Below, in pieces: positions 18,854 through 29,944 of a stretch of DNA of 64,000 nt. Both the position numbers and the translations under genes were made by a program. The notes under the pieces are model-generated. The model did no database searches. It was given only the letters and a program-made list of their open reading frames with translations, and was not told the DNA's origin. The DNA is from Epithemia pelagica. Taxonomy: Eukaryota; Bacillariophyta; Bacillariophyceae; Surirellales; Surirellaceae. Location: assembly GCA_946965045.2 (NCBI GenBank), contig OX337232.1, forward strand, positions 1 to 64,000. Direction: 5' to 3'. Each line of letters begins with the position of its first letter. The stretch's first letter is position 1.

Positions 18854-21800
18854 ATGCGAATGCCACAGTCTTCTTCTTCGTTGGTAAAGGTGGTTCCACC
18901 ACCGTCCATGAGAACCAGCGGAGAAATGATTCATCCTCCCACACCGACTCGTAGTAGCACGCCAACCCGCAAGAGTCACAGCAGCAACAGCGGCAGTAGT
19001 AGTGCTCGTCATTTTGCGACTCCCAGCCATTCCTTGTTGGGATTGCCGCACGGACGCGACGACGACGAAGACGAAGAAGAAGAAGAGTATTTTTGGAATG
19101 ACGATGATGATGAGGATGAAGAGGAACAAGAGGGTCCCCAACCACTTGCTGCTGCTTCCTTGTTGCTACACCAACATTCCAACCCTCACCAGGCGGCGAC
19201 TCGACGTGGTTCCTTCTTGGTTTCTTCGCCCCCCAATCGATGGTTGGCTTCTCAAGCGTCCCAACCAGCAGTGCGAGTGCGACCTCCTCCGGATCACAAA
19301 CACATCAAGTCCAATAATCCTCCTGCTGCGGCTCGAGCGTCTTCCAGTCCTCTCAGCAACAACAGCAACATCCACCAAGAATGGCAATCCTTTGACAATG
19401 TCGCACACTGGAATGTTGGGGGTTCCCCACCAGCCAATAATAGTCCTACACCACCAGCAGCAACGACAGCGAGACGAGCAACGACGAGTCCTCCTCCACC
19501 ATCATCCACAACCACCACCACCACACGGCCACGACGCAGCAACGACCAGTGGTGGACCGACTCCCACCAACGGTCCAATCCCAATAGGAACACTAGTAGT
19601 CGTAGTAGTACCACGACGACGACAAGGCCTGGCACCACCCGACCGCCTCCCTTGGTGTCCACGCAATCCCTCCTGGATCGCCTGTCGTCGCAGGATGACC
19701 AGGAGGATCCGGACGACGACGACGAGGATCCACAAGAAGGCCACGGTGAGAATGACAATGAGAATGAAATACTGGAAGAAACCTTTGAAGGAGGAGACAA
19801 GCACCAAGACATGCTGGATGTGCTGGAAGATGAAATTCAAGATTATTTCGAATCCGATCAGGACGATTTGATGGAGAATGATAATGAGTATGAGAATGAT
19901 ACTACTCCGCAAGACGAGCCAAAACAAGACAAGGACCGGGCCTCTCGTTCGTTGGCGCCACCACGACTCCAAGAAGAACCCGACACTCCCAACAACGACG
20001 ACAACAACGACATGGGAATTGTTCAATGGGTCAAGTCCTTTGGAAGCGATTCCCATGCCACGGCCACGGAAACGCCCTTGTTGCTGCAACACCAAGACAA
20101 TCACCAGCAGAATCGTCCGGCTGGCAAACCGCGACTTGTCAAGAATGGGACACAGCATCGCAATCCACGCAACGTTTTGTTGCCCCGCCAGGCACGACGC
20201 CAACAACAACACCACTCACAACGACAACGACGACCATCCCTATTGGCCGCGTCCTCGTTTTCCAAGAATCCTCCCCCACCCACCTTGGTGGACGATTCCT
20301 GGAATCCAACTCGGAGGAGCAGTCGTACCAAGAATCGTGCTGCGACTGCGGCTCCAAAGCCGGATGCCCCCGAAGAAAAGACGAATGGTGCAACAATGAG
20401 TCGCACCGCACGACCGGAACCAGTGGCCCTCACCACTCGCACAACAAACAATCGTCGAGATCCTCCCGAACCGTCATTATCTTCACTTCCAGTCGTATCG
20501 TCGCCTCCACCCTCCACCACAATGACAATGACAACAACGACCAGTCTTGTCGACAAGTGGAACAAGCTCACGTCTTCCACCTCCAGTCCCACTGCGGCGG
20601 CACCACCCACCGAACTCATCGCCTCCACACCCTCTACCGTGGCTTCGACACCCAGTCCTCGCACCAAACCCAGTAGTCATACTAGTACCACTACCAACAA
20701 CAACAACATGATCCCCGTGACCACCGAGTCTCCTCCCCGACATCTTCAATTGGATTTGCTGCAACCAGGGACACACTGTGATCCTCTCCCAGTAGAACAA
20801 CAACCAGACGAACAAGAAGAACTGGATGCCACTGAAGTCGAATTGGAGGACTTTGAAACCACTGCCTTGTCGCAACAACAACAACAAGTATCATCTCCAT
20901 TGACCCGCAAGTCTCAACGATGGTGGAAGAACCATACACGTCGTCGTCGGAGCAAGAGTCGTGGTCGCACCAACCGCAACAGTCGTCGATCCAAAGACTT
21001 GGTACCAGGCAAGGACAGCCACGAGCCGGATTCTGCCACGGAACAGGTCCCATCAGCACCAACGACGACGCAACCAAAATCAAACGTATTACCTGTCAAC
21101 ACCACCACCAAGGATACTGCCACGGCTCATGCTGCATTGGTGCAACCCGGTCCTCGCGCTCGTCGATCCATGGCGACATTTTCCAATAAAGATGGTATCC
21201 ATCACAACCAAAACAACCACCACCACAAGGCTGCTGGGAAGGAGAACACGGCGAGCAAGCATGCGACTGTGGATTCCACGTTGGCTGGTTCGGACAAGAA
21301 GCGTGGGACATTGACAGTATCAAGCACTGCCGTTCCAGATGATGGTGATTCCAAACCGACAAACAAGACGACAGTGGCAGTGGCAAGGCCCTCCTTCTTG
21401 CCATCCACTTCTCATTCGGTTATATCTCGTACCAAATTAGCTCCACAAGCCACGATTCGTGGAAAGACGACAGCAGGGACAACCACCACCAAGGATTCCG
21501 AGAGGACGACACGCAATGTGACACCCCTTGCGTCTGCTGCTACGGCTAAGATGGAGCCACCTCGACCTCATTCTCCCGAGAGGGTTCGAGCTGTGGCCAA
21601 TGTCACGGCCAGTTCACCAATTTTGGTCCTCCCCGATCCATCCATGACCGATACCACGAATACGACGACTCCCAGTCGTCCACGGAATTCCAGTCGGGGG
21701 CGTGGTCGTTTGTCATCGTCACGACGAGGACGATCACGATCCAAGAGCAATCCCCGCGATACGACCGACCCGACAACGGCCATGACGACTGCGGTCAAGA

Positions 21801-23647
21801 TTCATGTCCTCGATCATGGAATGGAAACCACCAAGGAGGAATTGCCCTTGTCGCCACCTCACCGTAGAAGTCCCTCTCGAACATCCTCCATAACCCACTC
21901 CAATACAAGTACTGGCACCACCTCAGTCAGTGTCGCCAGTGCCAACGTTCTTCCATCTAATCTGGTCGAGTCCAAGCAAGAAACAAAGGCTACGACGACA
22001 GCCAACAGCACCATTGCCACTCTAGAGACGAGCGTTGCAACTCCTACCAGCCCGTCCAAGTTGTTGAACAATCGCAAACAAAGTCAAGGGTGGTACCGGT
22101 TAGGCTACCATCTCAAAAACAACCATCGAAAGCAATCGAAAGAGCAGCAGCAACAATATCCAGGACACGTACAAAACCGCCAATCATCCGTGCTCAAAGT
22201 GAACAATGACCAGAACAAGACGTTGGACGACAGGAAGAAGAATCCTGCGGATTCTCGCAACCTCCAGCTACAGGGACAGGACAACGCAATGGGGCACGAC
22301 AATGACAACAAGGAAAACGAAGTTGGCAAGAAAAATGACAGTGACAATCCCTTGGTAAACACGGTGCCGCTCAAATTACCGCAACAAGACATGTCCATGA
22401 ACGGCAACGACCAAGGCAAGGAGGAAGATCCCGACGAACCACCCTCCCTTCAATTGAACCATTCCCACCAAACTCCCAAGCGAAGAAACAACCAGAGCAA
22501 TTTCGGCAAGAGTCCTCACATTCAGGTCCATGAGACGGTTCAGGGGATGGAATTGTTGGAGCATAGTTTGGACGAAGCATCACCCCGTTCGGAACGCCAT
22601 GATCCCTTGAAGGAGTTGCGCAAGGTCCGCTCCAATGACTCGCTGGTCATCAATGACTTGCTGGACGACGATTATGACGATGGTAACATGAGCAACAGCA
22701 GTTGCAGTGTAGTGGAGCTGGCACATCGACGGATACAAAGACGTCGTCGTCATGCGCCCAAGACGGACCCTCCGGGCTATCGTCACACGTTTCAGGAATT
22801 GCACACTGAGGATGACTATAGCGTTCTGTCCAAACAACCACCCAAGGAACGATATCGACGGAAATCAAGCCGCGCACTGTCGACGACTCGAGGTGAGGGA
22901 GAGGGAGGACTTCCCTCGGTCGTGTATGCCGATCCACCGGCCCTGGATGCTCAACAGCTTGGTGATTTGTCCATGTTTTCTCATCAAGACGAGCACAATG
23001 GTTGCATTGCTCGAGGAGATTTTGTTGGAGGAGCCTGTGCCGCCATGGTGGGATCCGAAGTCATTGATGAAGTCATTAATCCAGACGACGATACGGCTGC
23101 CAACATGGTGACCTTGCAACGTCTCTTGGCCAAAGAGCCACAGTGTGGCGCAAACGCCGAGCTTGGAGATGGAGAGAATGACATGGCCAAGGAGGAGCAG
23201 GAGGAGGCATGTAATACTTCAGGGTTTACCTTTGTATCGTCCGCGTCCAGTCACAGTCGAGCCTTTACCGCCTTGGCTCCCACCTTTCCATACGCAACTC
23301 CCGGTCTCGGAGATGTACCGCCTTGTATGGTGTATCTCGGAGCCGCCTGGACCGCCGTGGCCGAATCCTGCTGTGGGAGTTCCTCCAACAACCAAAACAA
23401 TCAGAACCAACGTACGACGGTACCCCTGGAGTTGCGATCGGAAGTTTTGCAAGAGGCCAAATCGAACGTGGCCGACTCGGACGTGATTCATTCACCGGAA
23501 CTACGAGAACGATCGACACGGCGTCGTTCCTCCTCCTATGATGATGATGATGATGACGACTACGACGACGATAACCATAGTGATGATTCCGACGACTCGA
23601 TGGACGGCGAATTGGATCGAACTGCCAACGATGATGATAGTGAATGA
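18854..23647 (+). CDS. Very long low-complexity Ser/Thr/Pro/Arg-rich protein
   Basis: 1,597 aa in one exon from the Met at 18854 (MRMPQSSSSLVKVV). The frame is open upstream to 18524 but the first 110 codons look like leader. The bulk is disordered: runs of Asn, Gln, Ser, Thr and His, acidic clusters (residues ~70-90) and RS-type basic stretches such as RRRRSKSRGR. Two conserved-looking patches are near the C-terminus: GCIARGDFVGGACAAMVG, and TPGLGDVPPCMVYLGAAW followed by TAVAESCCG. The end is a poly-Asp tract and DDDSE. No signal peptide or membrane segment is obvious. I do not recognise the family; a nuclear or scaffold role is possible from the RS and acidic tracts only. Confidence 0.75.
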   Translation: MRMPQSSSSLVKVVPPPSMRTSGEMIHPPTPTRSSTPTRKSHSSNSGSSSARHFATPSHSLLGLPHGRDDDEDEEEEEYFWNDDDDEDEEEQEGPQPLAAASLLLHQHSNPHQAATRRGSFLVSSPPNRWLASQASQPAVRVRPPPDHKHIKSNNPPAAARASSSPLSNNSNIHQEWQSFDNVAHWNVGGSPPANNSPTPPAATTARRATTSPPPPSSTTTTTTRPRRSNDQWWTDSHQRSNPNRNTSSRSSTTTTTRPGTTRPPPLVSTQSLLDRLSSQDDQEDPDDDDEDPQEGHGENDNENEILEETFEGGDKHQDMLDVLEDEIQDYFESDQDDLMENDNEYENDTTPQDEPKQDKDRASRSLAPPRLQEEPDTPNNDDNNDMGIVQWVKSFGSDSHATATETPLLLQHQDNHQQNRPAGKPRLVKNGTQHRNPRNVLLPRQARRQQQHHSQRQRRPSLLAASSFSKNPPPPTLVDDSWNPTRRSSRTKNRAATAAPKPDAPEEKTNGATMSRTARPEPVALTTRTTNNRRDPPEPSLSSLPVVSSPPPSTTMTMTTTTSLVDKWNKLTSSTSSPTAAAPPTELIASTPSTVASTPSPRTKPSSHTSTTTNNNNMIPVTTESPPRHLQLDLLQPGTHCDPLPVEQQPDEQEELDATEVELEDFETTALSQQQQQVSSPLTRKSQRWWKNHTRRRRSKSRGRTNRNSRRSKDLVPGKDSHEPDSATEQVPSAPTTTQPKSNVLPVNTTTKDTATAHAALVQPGPRARRSMATFSNKDGIHHNQNNHHHKAAGKENTASKHATVDSTLAGSDKKRGTLTVSSTAVPDDGDSKPTNKTTVAVARPSFLPSTSHSVISRTKLAPQATIRGKTTAGTTTTKDSERTTRNVTPLASAATAKMEPPRPHSPERVRAVANVTASSPILVLPDPSMTDTTNTTTPSRPRNSSRGRGRLSSSRRGRSRSKSNPRDTTDPTTAMTTAVKIHVLDHGMETTKEELPLSPPHRRSPSRTSSITHSNTSTGTTSVSVASANVLPSNLVESKQETKATTTANSTIATLETSVATPTSPSKLLNNRKQSQGWYRLGYHLKNNHRKQSKEQQQQYPGHVQNRQSSVLKVNNDQNKTLDDRKKNPADSRNLQLQGQDNAMGHDNDNKENEVGKKNDSDNPLVNTVPLKLPQQDMSMNGNDQGKEEDPDEPPSLQLNHSHQTPKRRNNQSNFGKSPHIQVHETVQGMELLEHSLDEASPRSERHDPLKELRKVRSNDSLVINDLLDDDYDDGNMSNSSCSVVELAHRRIQRRRRHAPKTDPPGYRHTFQELHTEDDYSVLSKQPPKERYRRKSSRALSTTRGEGEGGLPSVVYADPPALDAQQLGDLSMFSHQDEHNGCIARGDFVGGACAAMVGSEVIDEVINPDDDTAANMVTLQRLLAKEPQCGANAELGDGENDMAKEEQEEACNTSGFTFVSSASSHSRAFTALAPTFPYATPGLGDVPPCMVYLGAAWTAVAESCCGSSSNNQNNQNQRTTVPLELRSEVLQEAKSNVADSDVIHSPELRERSTRRRSSSYDDDDDDDYDDDNHSDDSDDSMDGELDRTANDDDSE

Positions 23648-24444
23648 GCATAGTTCCACAAACAACACCCATGATAGTATAATGTACACAGTTAAGTGAT
23701 TCTACACACTCTATCTCTGATCTGCAAGGCGAAAGAGCTCTGGAGTAGAGGATACCGAGAATCGACCATTGCAAATTGAAAATTCCAATTGGTGAGCCCG
23801 CTTTCACACATCGAACAAAACAACGAAACGTATTCGTTGGGGGTTTGTGCGTGTGTTGGACTCTCGTTGGACGCAAGCATCCATCATCCAGTCTCTAAGT
23901 GAGCAAATTTCCCAGCTCGGCGACTCTAAGTCTTTTTCATGGTCCCATGCGTCAGGACAGTTCCTTACATCCTGGCGCCTTGCCGTGACCACATGTCGTG
24001 TTAGGAAACCATGCGCATCGGAAGAAGATCGGAAGATCTCTCCCGGGATACCGGACAGAGAGGAAAGTTCTAGATAAGACTTGATCATCTGTTTGTCTTG
24101 TTTCCCGATGGACTGGACGCGCTGTCCTTCTCTTTGCCACACTGAATCTTATCACTGACCAAAATAAAAACCACCATTTTGGCCGTGTACAGGGATCGTG
24201 ATCACGTCTCACGCAGATTCCCGCGTCCGATGTCATCGGCTTCACACGGGACCGGCACGCCGGGGGACCATTCTTGGCGCTGAGAAGACCTCCCCGTTCT
24301 CACAAAAAGTAGTCTCGGGAGATGCCAATTCTCACACACAAAAGGGCGCAAAAAACTCGCACTGCCTTTCTCATTCTTCTTTTCACTCTTCTCTTGTGGT
24401 TCCGTCTCATTTGATTTCGGATCCGAATCGTTCCAACACTCATC
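23648..24444. other. Intergenic
   Basis: Between two collinear plus-strand low-complexity genes. No repeat or coding sequence stands out. It should hold the 3' end of the first gene and the promoter of the second. Confidence 0.5.
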
Positions 24445-26913
24445 ATGCCACCCCTACAAACAGTGACTGGCAACAACAGCAACAGCAGTTTTATTCACAT
24501 CTCCAGCGGCACCACGGCAAGTCATGACATGATTCACACGCACAGCAGCACTTCGGGCAGCAGCAGCTACGAAGGAAGTGGTCAGTTTTCCATCTCCATT
24601 GGTTCGCCCTCGTCTCTTTTGCAACTCAATGGGAACATGGATCCCATTTTTACCACGACGGCAAGTCCTACGACTCCAGTAGTAGTGTCATCATCCATCC
24701 TGAAAGACAATGACGATGAGGATGAGGATGATACACTCCGAGAATCCGCACCGCATGCTTCATCCTCGTTGCTGCCGCATCCACCATCGCGTCGTCCGAG
24801 TCCTTGGTCCACGCGAAAGAAACGTCTATCAGTGATGACCACAAGAACAAAATCAACCAGAACAACGACAGCCAATGCCTCTTCCTCTTCTTCTTCTTCT
24901 TGTCGAATGAGCAAACGAGGACCACGATTCTTTGGGAAACAGGCACGACGATGGTCCTTTCAAGCCCTCCCCGACAACAAGGATACGAAGGAGGATGAAG
25001 AGGAAAACCTGGATGAAACGAACCAGCATGACAAGCGCAAGGATGATCCACAAGATTTTCATGACGAAACCGACAAGGATTTGTTGAATATGACAATGGA
25101 AACCGTCTTGGATGACGACGACGATGACTGCACTGAAGATTTGCAACGCTGGAAACAAGAGGCACAAACTCAGTTGCAGCAATTGAAACATCTACAAGTG
25201 AATTGTAGTACGACTAGTACCCGAAATGACCAGGAAGAAGATGATTTGGAACATATTGTACTGTCCTTGTCGTCATCGGCTTCCTCGATCCCCATGACGG
25301 CATCGACCGCGGCGTCCTCCTCCTCCTCTTCGTCGTCTTCCTATACTTCCTTTGCTTCCAGAGGTGACAAGACTCCGACCAGCAAGCCTTCACAACCAGC
25401 ACAAGACGATTCTCAGAATCCAAAAGTCGACGCCATTGGACCCATTTTGCAATCCTTGCAAGAGCTGGAATCGGCCCGATCTCTCTTGCGACCGGCACCA
25501 AAACTCACCGCCACTCGTTCCCTGCCACCACTCGTGACTCGTAGCACTACCACGTCCTCCTCCACCGTGGATACCCCGGCCATGGCGTCCAAACTAAAAA
25601 CAGTTCCACGTTCCAACAAACCGAGTTCCAGCAAACCACCTCCAGCTCCATTGGTGACTAAACAGAAGCACACAAAACGATCCTCGACACTTGCAGCAGC
25701 ATCGGGACAAACCAACACTACCACCATGGGTCACAGCTTGTGTGGCGGAGGAGAAGGCAGCAATCTGAGTAGTGACACAATGACGCCGGGACGTGGTGAT
25801 AGTACCACCGATCCACAGTGTGCCGTCTGCGAAGAAGACCTGTTGGATTCGCTCATTCATCAAATGACACAATCGTTCCCAGAAGAAATCCCCAAGGATG
25901 CGGACACACTCCCTCCGCAGCGAACAGCAAAGCAGACCTGCTCCACCACCCGGTCATCTTCATCTTCGTCCGCTTCCGTGTCCTTGCTCAGATCACCACC
26001 ATCCAGTGGATCCGTCTCCCTCTCGACCTTGGAAGGACCAGTTTGGAAAAAGCGATTGCAACAACAGCAACGACACGCACAAACACTAATACCTCCGCCA
26101 CCTCCACCTCCACGACAAGAAAAACGCGAAACTAACCAAAACGACAAGCACCACCCGAAACAAGCGGCTCCGAAACACGACGGTCCTGAACAAGAACGTC
26201 GTCGTCGTTGTGCGATGGACCCACCGGAACAACAACAAGCATCCTCCAAGACTGGGGACATTGTGGAAACGGAGCCATCCAGACCCGTAGAATCGACAAG
26301 TACTACCATTCCAAAAGTACAAGTCCATGTCTTGAATCAAGACACGGCACCCACCTTTTATCAAGCGGTAGCCAATCGCAACAGCAACAACAACGAGACA
26401 AAACCGACCGTAGCAGCTAGCCGCAACAAGAAGGTGCCTACCGAGGAATTAGACAGTACTGTCTTGTTGGAACTCATGGAATATCCACAGTTTGTGTTTA
26501 CCACAGACCGAACCAAAGGAACCAAAAATGTCAGTCATGATCAAGAACGTCCAGCAGTGACTGGGGGCGCGGGTCGGTTCCATACCGACGACAGCATGGT
26601 TTCGTCCATGTCGGGTACTCTCAGTTTCACAAACCCAACGAGTATGAGTGGTATGCACAATCTTGTGAATTCCTCCCGCAACCACAGCCGTCGCTTGGTG
26701 GCCAGTGGCGCACGACGACGGACCACGGCCACCCAACAATGGCTGGAGAAACTCATCACAGCTGTTTGTTTTCTGGACAATGACGACGACCGAAAGTGTC
26801 TGGCCGATTCTCTGAATGACTTGAATTGTGGGGAAGACAACACTGCGGAGGATCATCAAGACCATCCACGCGATCAAAGTCCTCCTCTCCAACTCACGTC
26901 CATGCCCCAATAA
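24445..26913 (+). CDS. Low-complexity Ser/Thr/Asp-rich protein
   Basis: 822 aa in one exon, starting MPPLQTVTGNNSN at 24445. Ser/Thr homopolymers alternate with acidic runs (DDEDEDD, DDDDDD). Patches that may be structured are TPSKPSQPAQ...LQSLQELESARSLLRP (mid-protein), CAVCEEDLLDSLIHQMTQSF (a single CxxC and a helix), and TQQWLEKLITAVCFLDND...CLADSLNDL at the C-terminus. PPPPPPP occurs once. No known domain is recognised. It lies on the same strand as, and just downstream of, the gene at 18854 and has similar composition, but I see no clear alignment between them. Confidence 0.75.
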   Translation: MPPLQTVTGNNSNSSFIHISSGTTASHDMIHTHSSTSGSSSYEGSGQFSISIGSPSSLLQLNGNMDPIFTTTASPTTPVVVSSSILKDNDDEDEDDTLRESAPHASSSLLPHPPSRRPSPWSTRKKRLSVMTTRTKSTRTTTANASSSSSSSCRMSKRGPRFFGKQARRWSFQALPDNKDTKEDEEENLDETNQHDKRKDDPQDFHDETDKDLLNMTMETVLDDDDDDCTEDLQRWKQEAQTQLQQLKHLQVNCSTTSTRNDQEEDDLEHIVLSLSSSASSIPMTASTAASSSSSSSSSYTSFASRGDKTPTSKPSQPAQDDSQNPKVDAIGPILQSLQELESARSLLRPAPKLTATRSLPPLVTRSTTTSSSTVDTPAMASKLKTVPRSNKPSSSKPPPAPLVTKQKHTKRSSTLAAASGQTNTTTMGHSLCGGGEGSNLSSDTMTPGRGDSTTDPQCAVCEEDLLDSLIHQMTQSFPEEIPKDADTLPPQRTAKQTCSTTRSSSSSSASVSLLRSPPSSGSVSLSTLEGPVWKKRLQQQQRHAQTLIPPPPPPPRQEKRETNQNDKHHPKQAAPKHDGPEQERRRRCAMDPPEQQQASSKTGDIVETEPSRPVESTSTTIPKVQVHVLNQDTAPTFYQAVANRNSNNNETKPTVAASRNKKVPTEELDSTVLLELMEYPQFVFTTDRTKGTKNVSHDQERPAVTGGAGRFHTDDSMVSSMSGTLSFTNPTSMSGMHNLVNSSRNHSRRLVASGARRRTTATQQWLEKLITAVCFLDNDDDRKCLADSLNDLNCGEDNTAEDHQDHPRDQSPPLQLTSMPQ

Positions 26914-27454
26914 CCCGCGTTTATCTCCAAAGCCCTCAATCACACACCGGATTCACCTCAACCACCACCACACAAGACAAGGACTCACACAGCAAGGAGA
27001 CAATGTACCTTCCTGAAATGGTGTCTACCTACCGAAACGGGTAGTCCTTCCCACCTTTCACCACTGCAGCAACCGTGTGCTGCTCTCCGCCTCAAGGGGG
27101 TTCTCCTCGTCATTTGCTCCATTGCGCAAGTGGGCAAACTCATATTCTGTGATTACATTTTCCCAAAACCTGCACGCTGCACTTCCACAATTGGCCAAGA
27201 CCACCAAATCATCTGCTTCTAGTCTCCTTTCCTCTAGAATAACTACCTAGAACTACAACACCCACGGTATCCCCGATCGCCATTCTCTCTTGTTACATGA
27301 GAGTCAGCTCCTATCGTATTCAACAGCAGGCTGATGGTGGAGACGAAGATTGCGGATGAGATCGTCTCTCCCCAGCAACAAACATACTAGGAGTAGGAGT
27401 ACTACTACCTACTAGGAGTAGTCGATTAGCGACTAGCTACCCCTATTACATATG
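26914..27454. other. Intergenic with CTACTAGGAGTAG palindromic words
   Basis: 27386-27430 is dense in overlapping CTAGGAGTAG/ACTACTACC words that form small hairpins. The Kelch duplication begins at about 27455. No gene seen. Confidence 0.5.
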
Positions 27455-27929
27455 CTGGTCAGTCGCTGCGTTTCAGTCGCAGGCGGAAAATGCGAGGACG
27501 CGGCGCAGGCCAGTCGTGCGTGCGTCTCGTAATTCTGCGTTGATATAGAGATTCGAGATCGCAAATGTTCTGAAACAAAGTAGGCCTGCATTCCATGAAG
27601 AGTTGCCCTGATTCATACAAACAATACTACTTATTCCCTCCCGAGAATGGTCCACACGGATGAATGTCAATCACAAGCGATCAAGCAGAGGAAACGAAAC
27701 AACAATGAAGAAAGAAGGTCGTTCTTATCGTTCTTTTGGGGGCGAAAAACAAAATAAAAAAAAAAAAACATGCCCCTTGATTTTGATTGGGAGTTTGGGT
27801 GTGGTCCAATCATCATGAGCATTGGCGTGGGATGGAGTATCACGTTGTGTCGTGGATCACATTGAAACAAGGATTTCCGTTCCGTTGCGGTCCATACCAC
27901 GGTCATGCACCTTACGGATCGAGAGAACC

Positions 27930-27946
27930 GAGTTTCGCACCTCCTC
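27930..27946 (+). promoter_or_regulatory. Conserved Kelch-gene upstream box (GAGTTTCGCACCTC)
   Basis: The word GAGTTTCGCACCTC(C/T)TCTTTG recurs about 190-225 bp before the start of K1 (27930), K2 (~31542), K3 (~35060) and K4 (~37054), and inverted before K5 (~44456-44470). Looser copies lie upstream of K6 and K7 (47.15, 49.04 and 49.19 kb). It survives in units with broken genes too, so shared descent explains part of the conservation. It is a candidate promoter element. Confidence 0.5.
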
Positions 27947-28153
27947 TTTGCTGGTTCGCGCACGCTCCAACCAGTCGTCCACTTTTTCACGAGCGTGGAA
28001 GGATCGTTCACGACGCCTGTCAACGAGATATGTTTCAGTCGTTTTGGATGGAGGACGGAAACGGATGGATCGGACCGGGTGAATCCAGAACCACAACAGC
28101 CTCCAGTCAAAGGACCCATCTTGCTTTGGGAACGAGAGCAAATTACATACTCC

Positions 28154-29251
28154 ATGGAAATCCATCAGCAAGCGTTCTTGTCTGGATTGGTCTTTGCTGA
28201 TGACAAAGACAAAAAGAAACCACAATGGAGGCCATCCATTTGGCCTCCATGTTTGGGAGACTTTCGGTTGACCTATGGGTCGGCTGTTGTGCGTCGTGAC
28301 GGCGAGGAGATTTTGGTCCTTTTGGGAGGCCTCATGAATATCAACTCCAGTTGCGAATATATTGAATCGAATTCGGTTGTTTTTTTCAACGTTCAAAGCA
28401 ATAAGTGGCACGAAGGACCCTGTATGCATGAAAAGCGAGCATGTCCTGCGTCGGTAATATGCAATAACGCTATTTACGTCATTGGAGGATGCAACAGCTA
28501 GAATTCATTAGATACAATTGAACGTATCCAAGTCGACGACTTGGTGCATTCGTCAGCTTCCAGCAAGGACACGAGTAGATGGAAGAAACTGGAATGTCGT
28601 TTATCTACACCGCGCTCCGACTGTGCCGCAGCTGTTGTGCATGATAGATTCATTGTGGTGGCGGGAGGACGAAATCACCCTGTCCGATGGAACGAACTAT
28701 CATCGGTTGAAATTATTGACACAGCATCCGGAAATCCATGCGCCGTCATATCTGGACCCTCCTTACATCACGCTCGTTGTTGTTTTGGAATGGCTGTGGT
28801 TGGTCAACGCATTTATGTTGTGGGTGGGGTTTCAACGAAATCCGTGGAATATCTGGACTTTGATGACTTGTTGGACGACTCACCGAATTGTGCAACATCT
28901 GTGTTTTCTTCGAGCAAATCGTGGACGATCCACAAAAAACTCCATCTGAACATATCTGGAGAGGTTCATGCTGTCGTTCAAGTGGGCTCCTGTCTCGTTG
29001 TTGCAGGAGGTTGGAAAAACCGGTCCAAACGTCCGGTAGAAGTCGTAGATACCATGAACAATATTACTTGGGAGCTTCCCGACATGACCGTGGAGAGGTT
29101 GGAGTGTAGTATGGTTGCTTTGTCGAGTGGTATTGTTGCCATGAATGGCTATGACGCCATGAATGACGACTCATTTGACACACTGTCACTTGTGGACAAG
29201 AACAGTTGGCTGTTTGCTCGTTTGCTGTCCACTGGGAAAGTCCCCATCTAA
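28154..29251 (+). pseudogene. Kelch propeller protein K1, interrupted by one stop codon
   Basis: Full length except for an in-frame TAG at 28499-28501, where K5 reads TCC in an otherwise matching context. The start is MEIHQQAFLSGLVF at 28154. Six Kelch blades can be read from their GG turns: VLLGG, YVIGGC, IVVAGGR, IYVVGG, LVVAGGW and VAMNG, each followed by (S/T)(V/I)E-type strands. There is no BTB, F-box or signal peptide. Product truncation after the second blade is expected unless the stop is read through. Confidence 0.8.
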
Positions 29252-29944
29252 TGGCAATGCACACAGAACGATAGTCATGGAGGGACAGGGATTATCATTG
29301 CCCGGCTCACTATTATTCCAATCCATGTAACGATCTGTTTCAAAACGAAGTCCTCCATCACTGTTCGTATGGATCGCTGTATTTCTTGGCTTGAAAGCAA
29401 GCAAAAAAGAAGCATTAACTTTTGCGGAGCCTGTTTGTATATCCATGAAGTTTTTCTTCTTTTTTAGAATAGCAGCACATCCATATCATCGTCACCAGAA
29501 CACAACGCGGGGTCCAAGTAGAACTGACATGTTCGGTTTATCTGTCAGGATGGTTGTCACCAAGAACCCAATCCACGATGATAACACGAGCGAGTGTTGT
29601 TCCATCGTTTTTGCGACACGGAGAAGGCTAGTGCTCTGGGGACACGAACTACTAGTAGTCCTGTAGTACTACTCCTACGAAGAAAAAGTCTCGGACGGAC
29701 GGCTGGCACTGTGGGTCCATGACCAAACACCACCAACAACAAGAGATCAATCCATCTGTGTGTTACTCTTGCCAAGACGATGCCCACGACAAGGATATCG
29801 CGTACTTGAGGATCCTACATCCATAAACCATATGAATATTGGATGGATGGAGGAAATAGTTTTTTGGATCTGTTTGTGCGGAAAAGGGAGATGGTGGGGT
29901 ACCTGCTTTTTATCCACGGCAGGCACAGTCCATGGAACAGGATG

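Noticed and set aside
18997-23876. Many long frames in other phases and on the minus strand over the low-complexity genes
   Set aside because: Codon-repeat DNA (CGA, CAA, GAC, ACC runs) leaves all six frames open. Only the longest plus-strand frame spans the region with one consistent composition.
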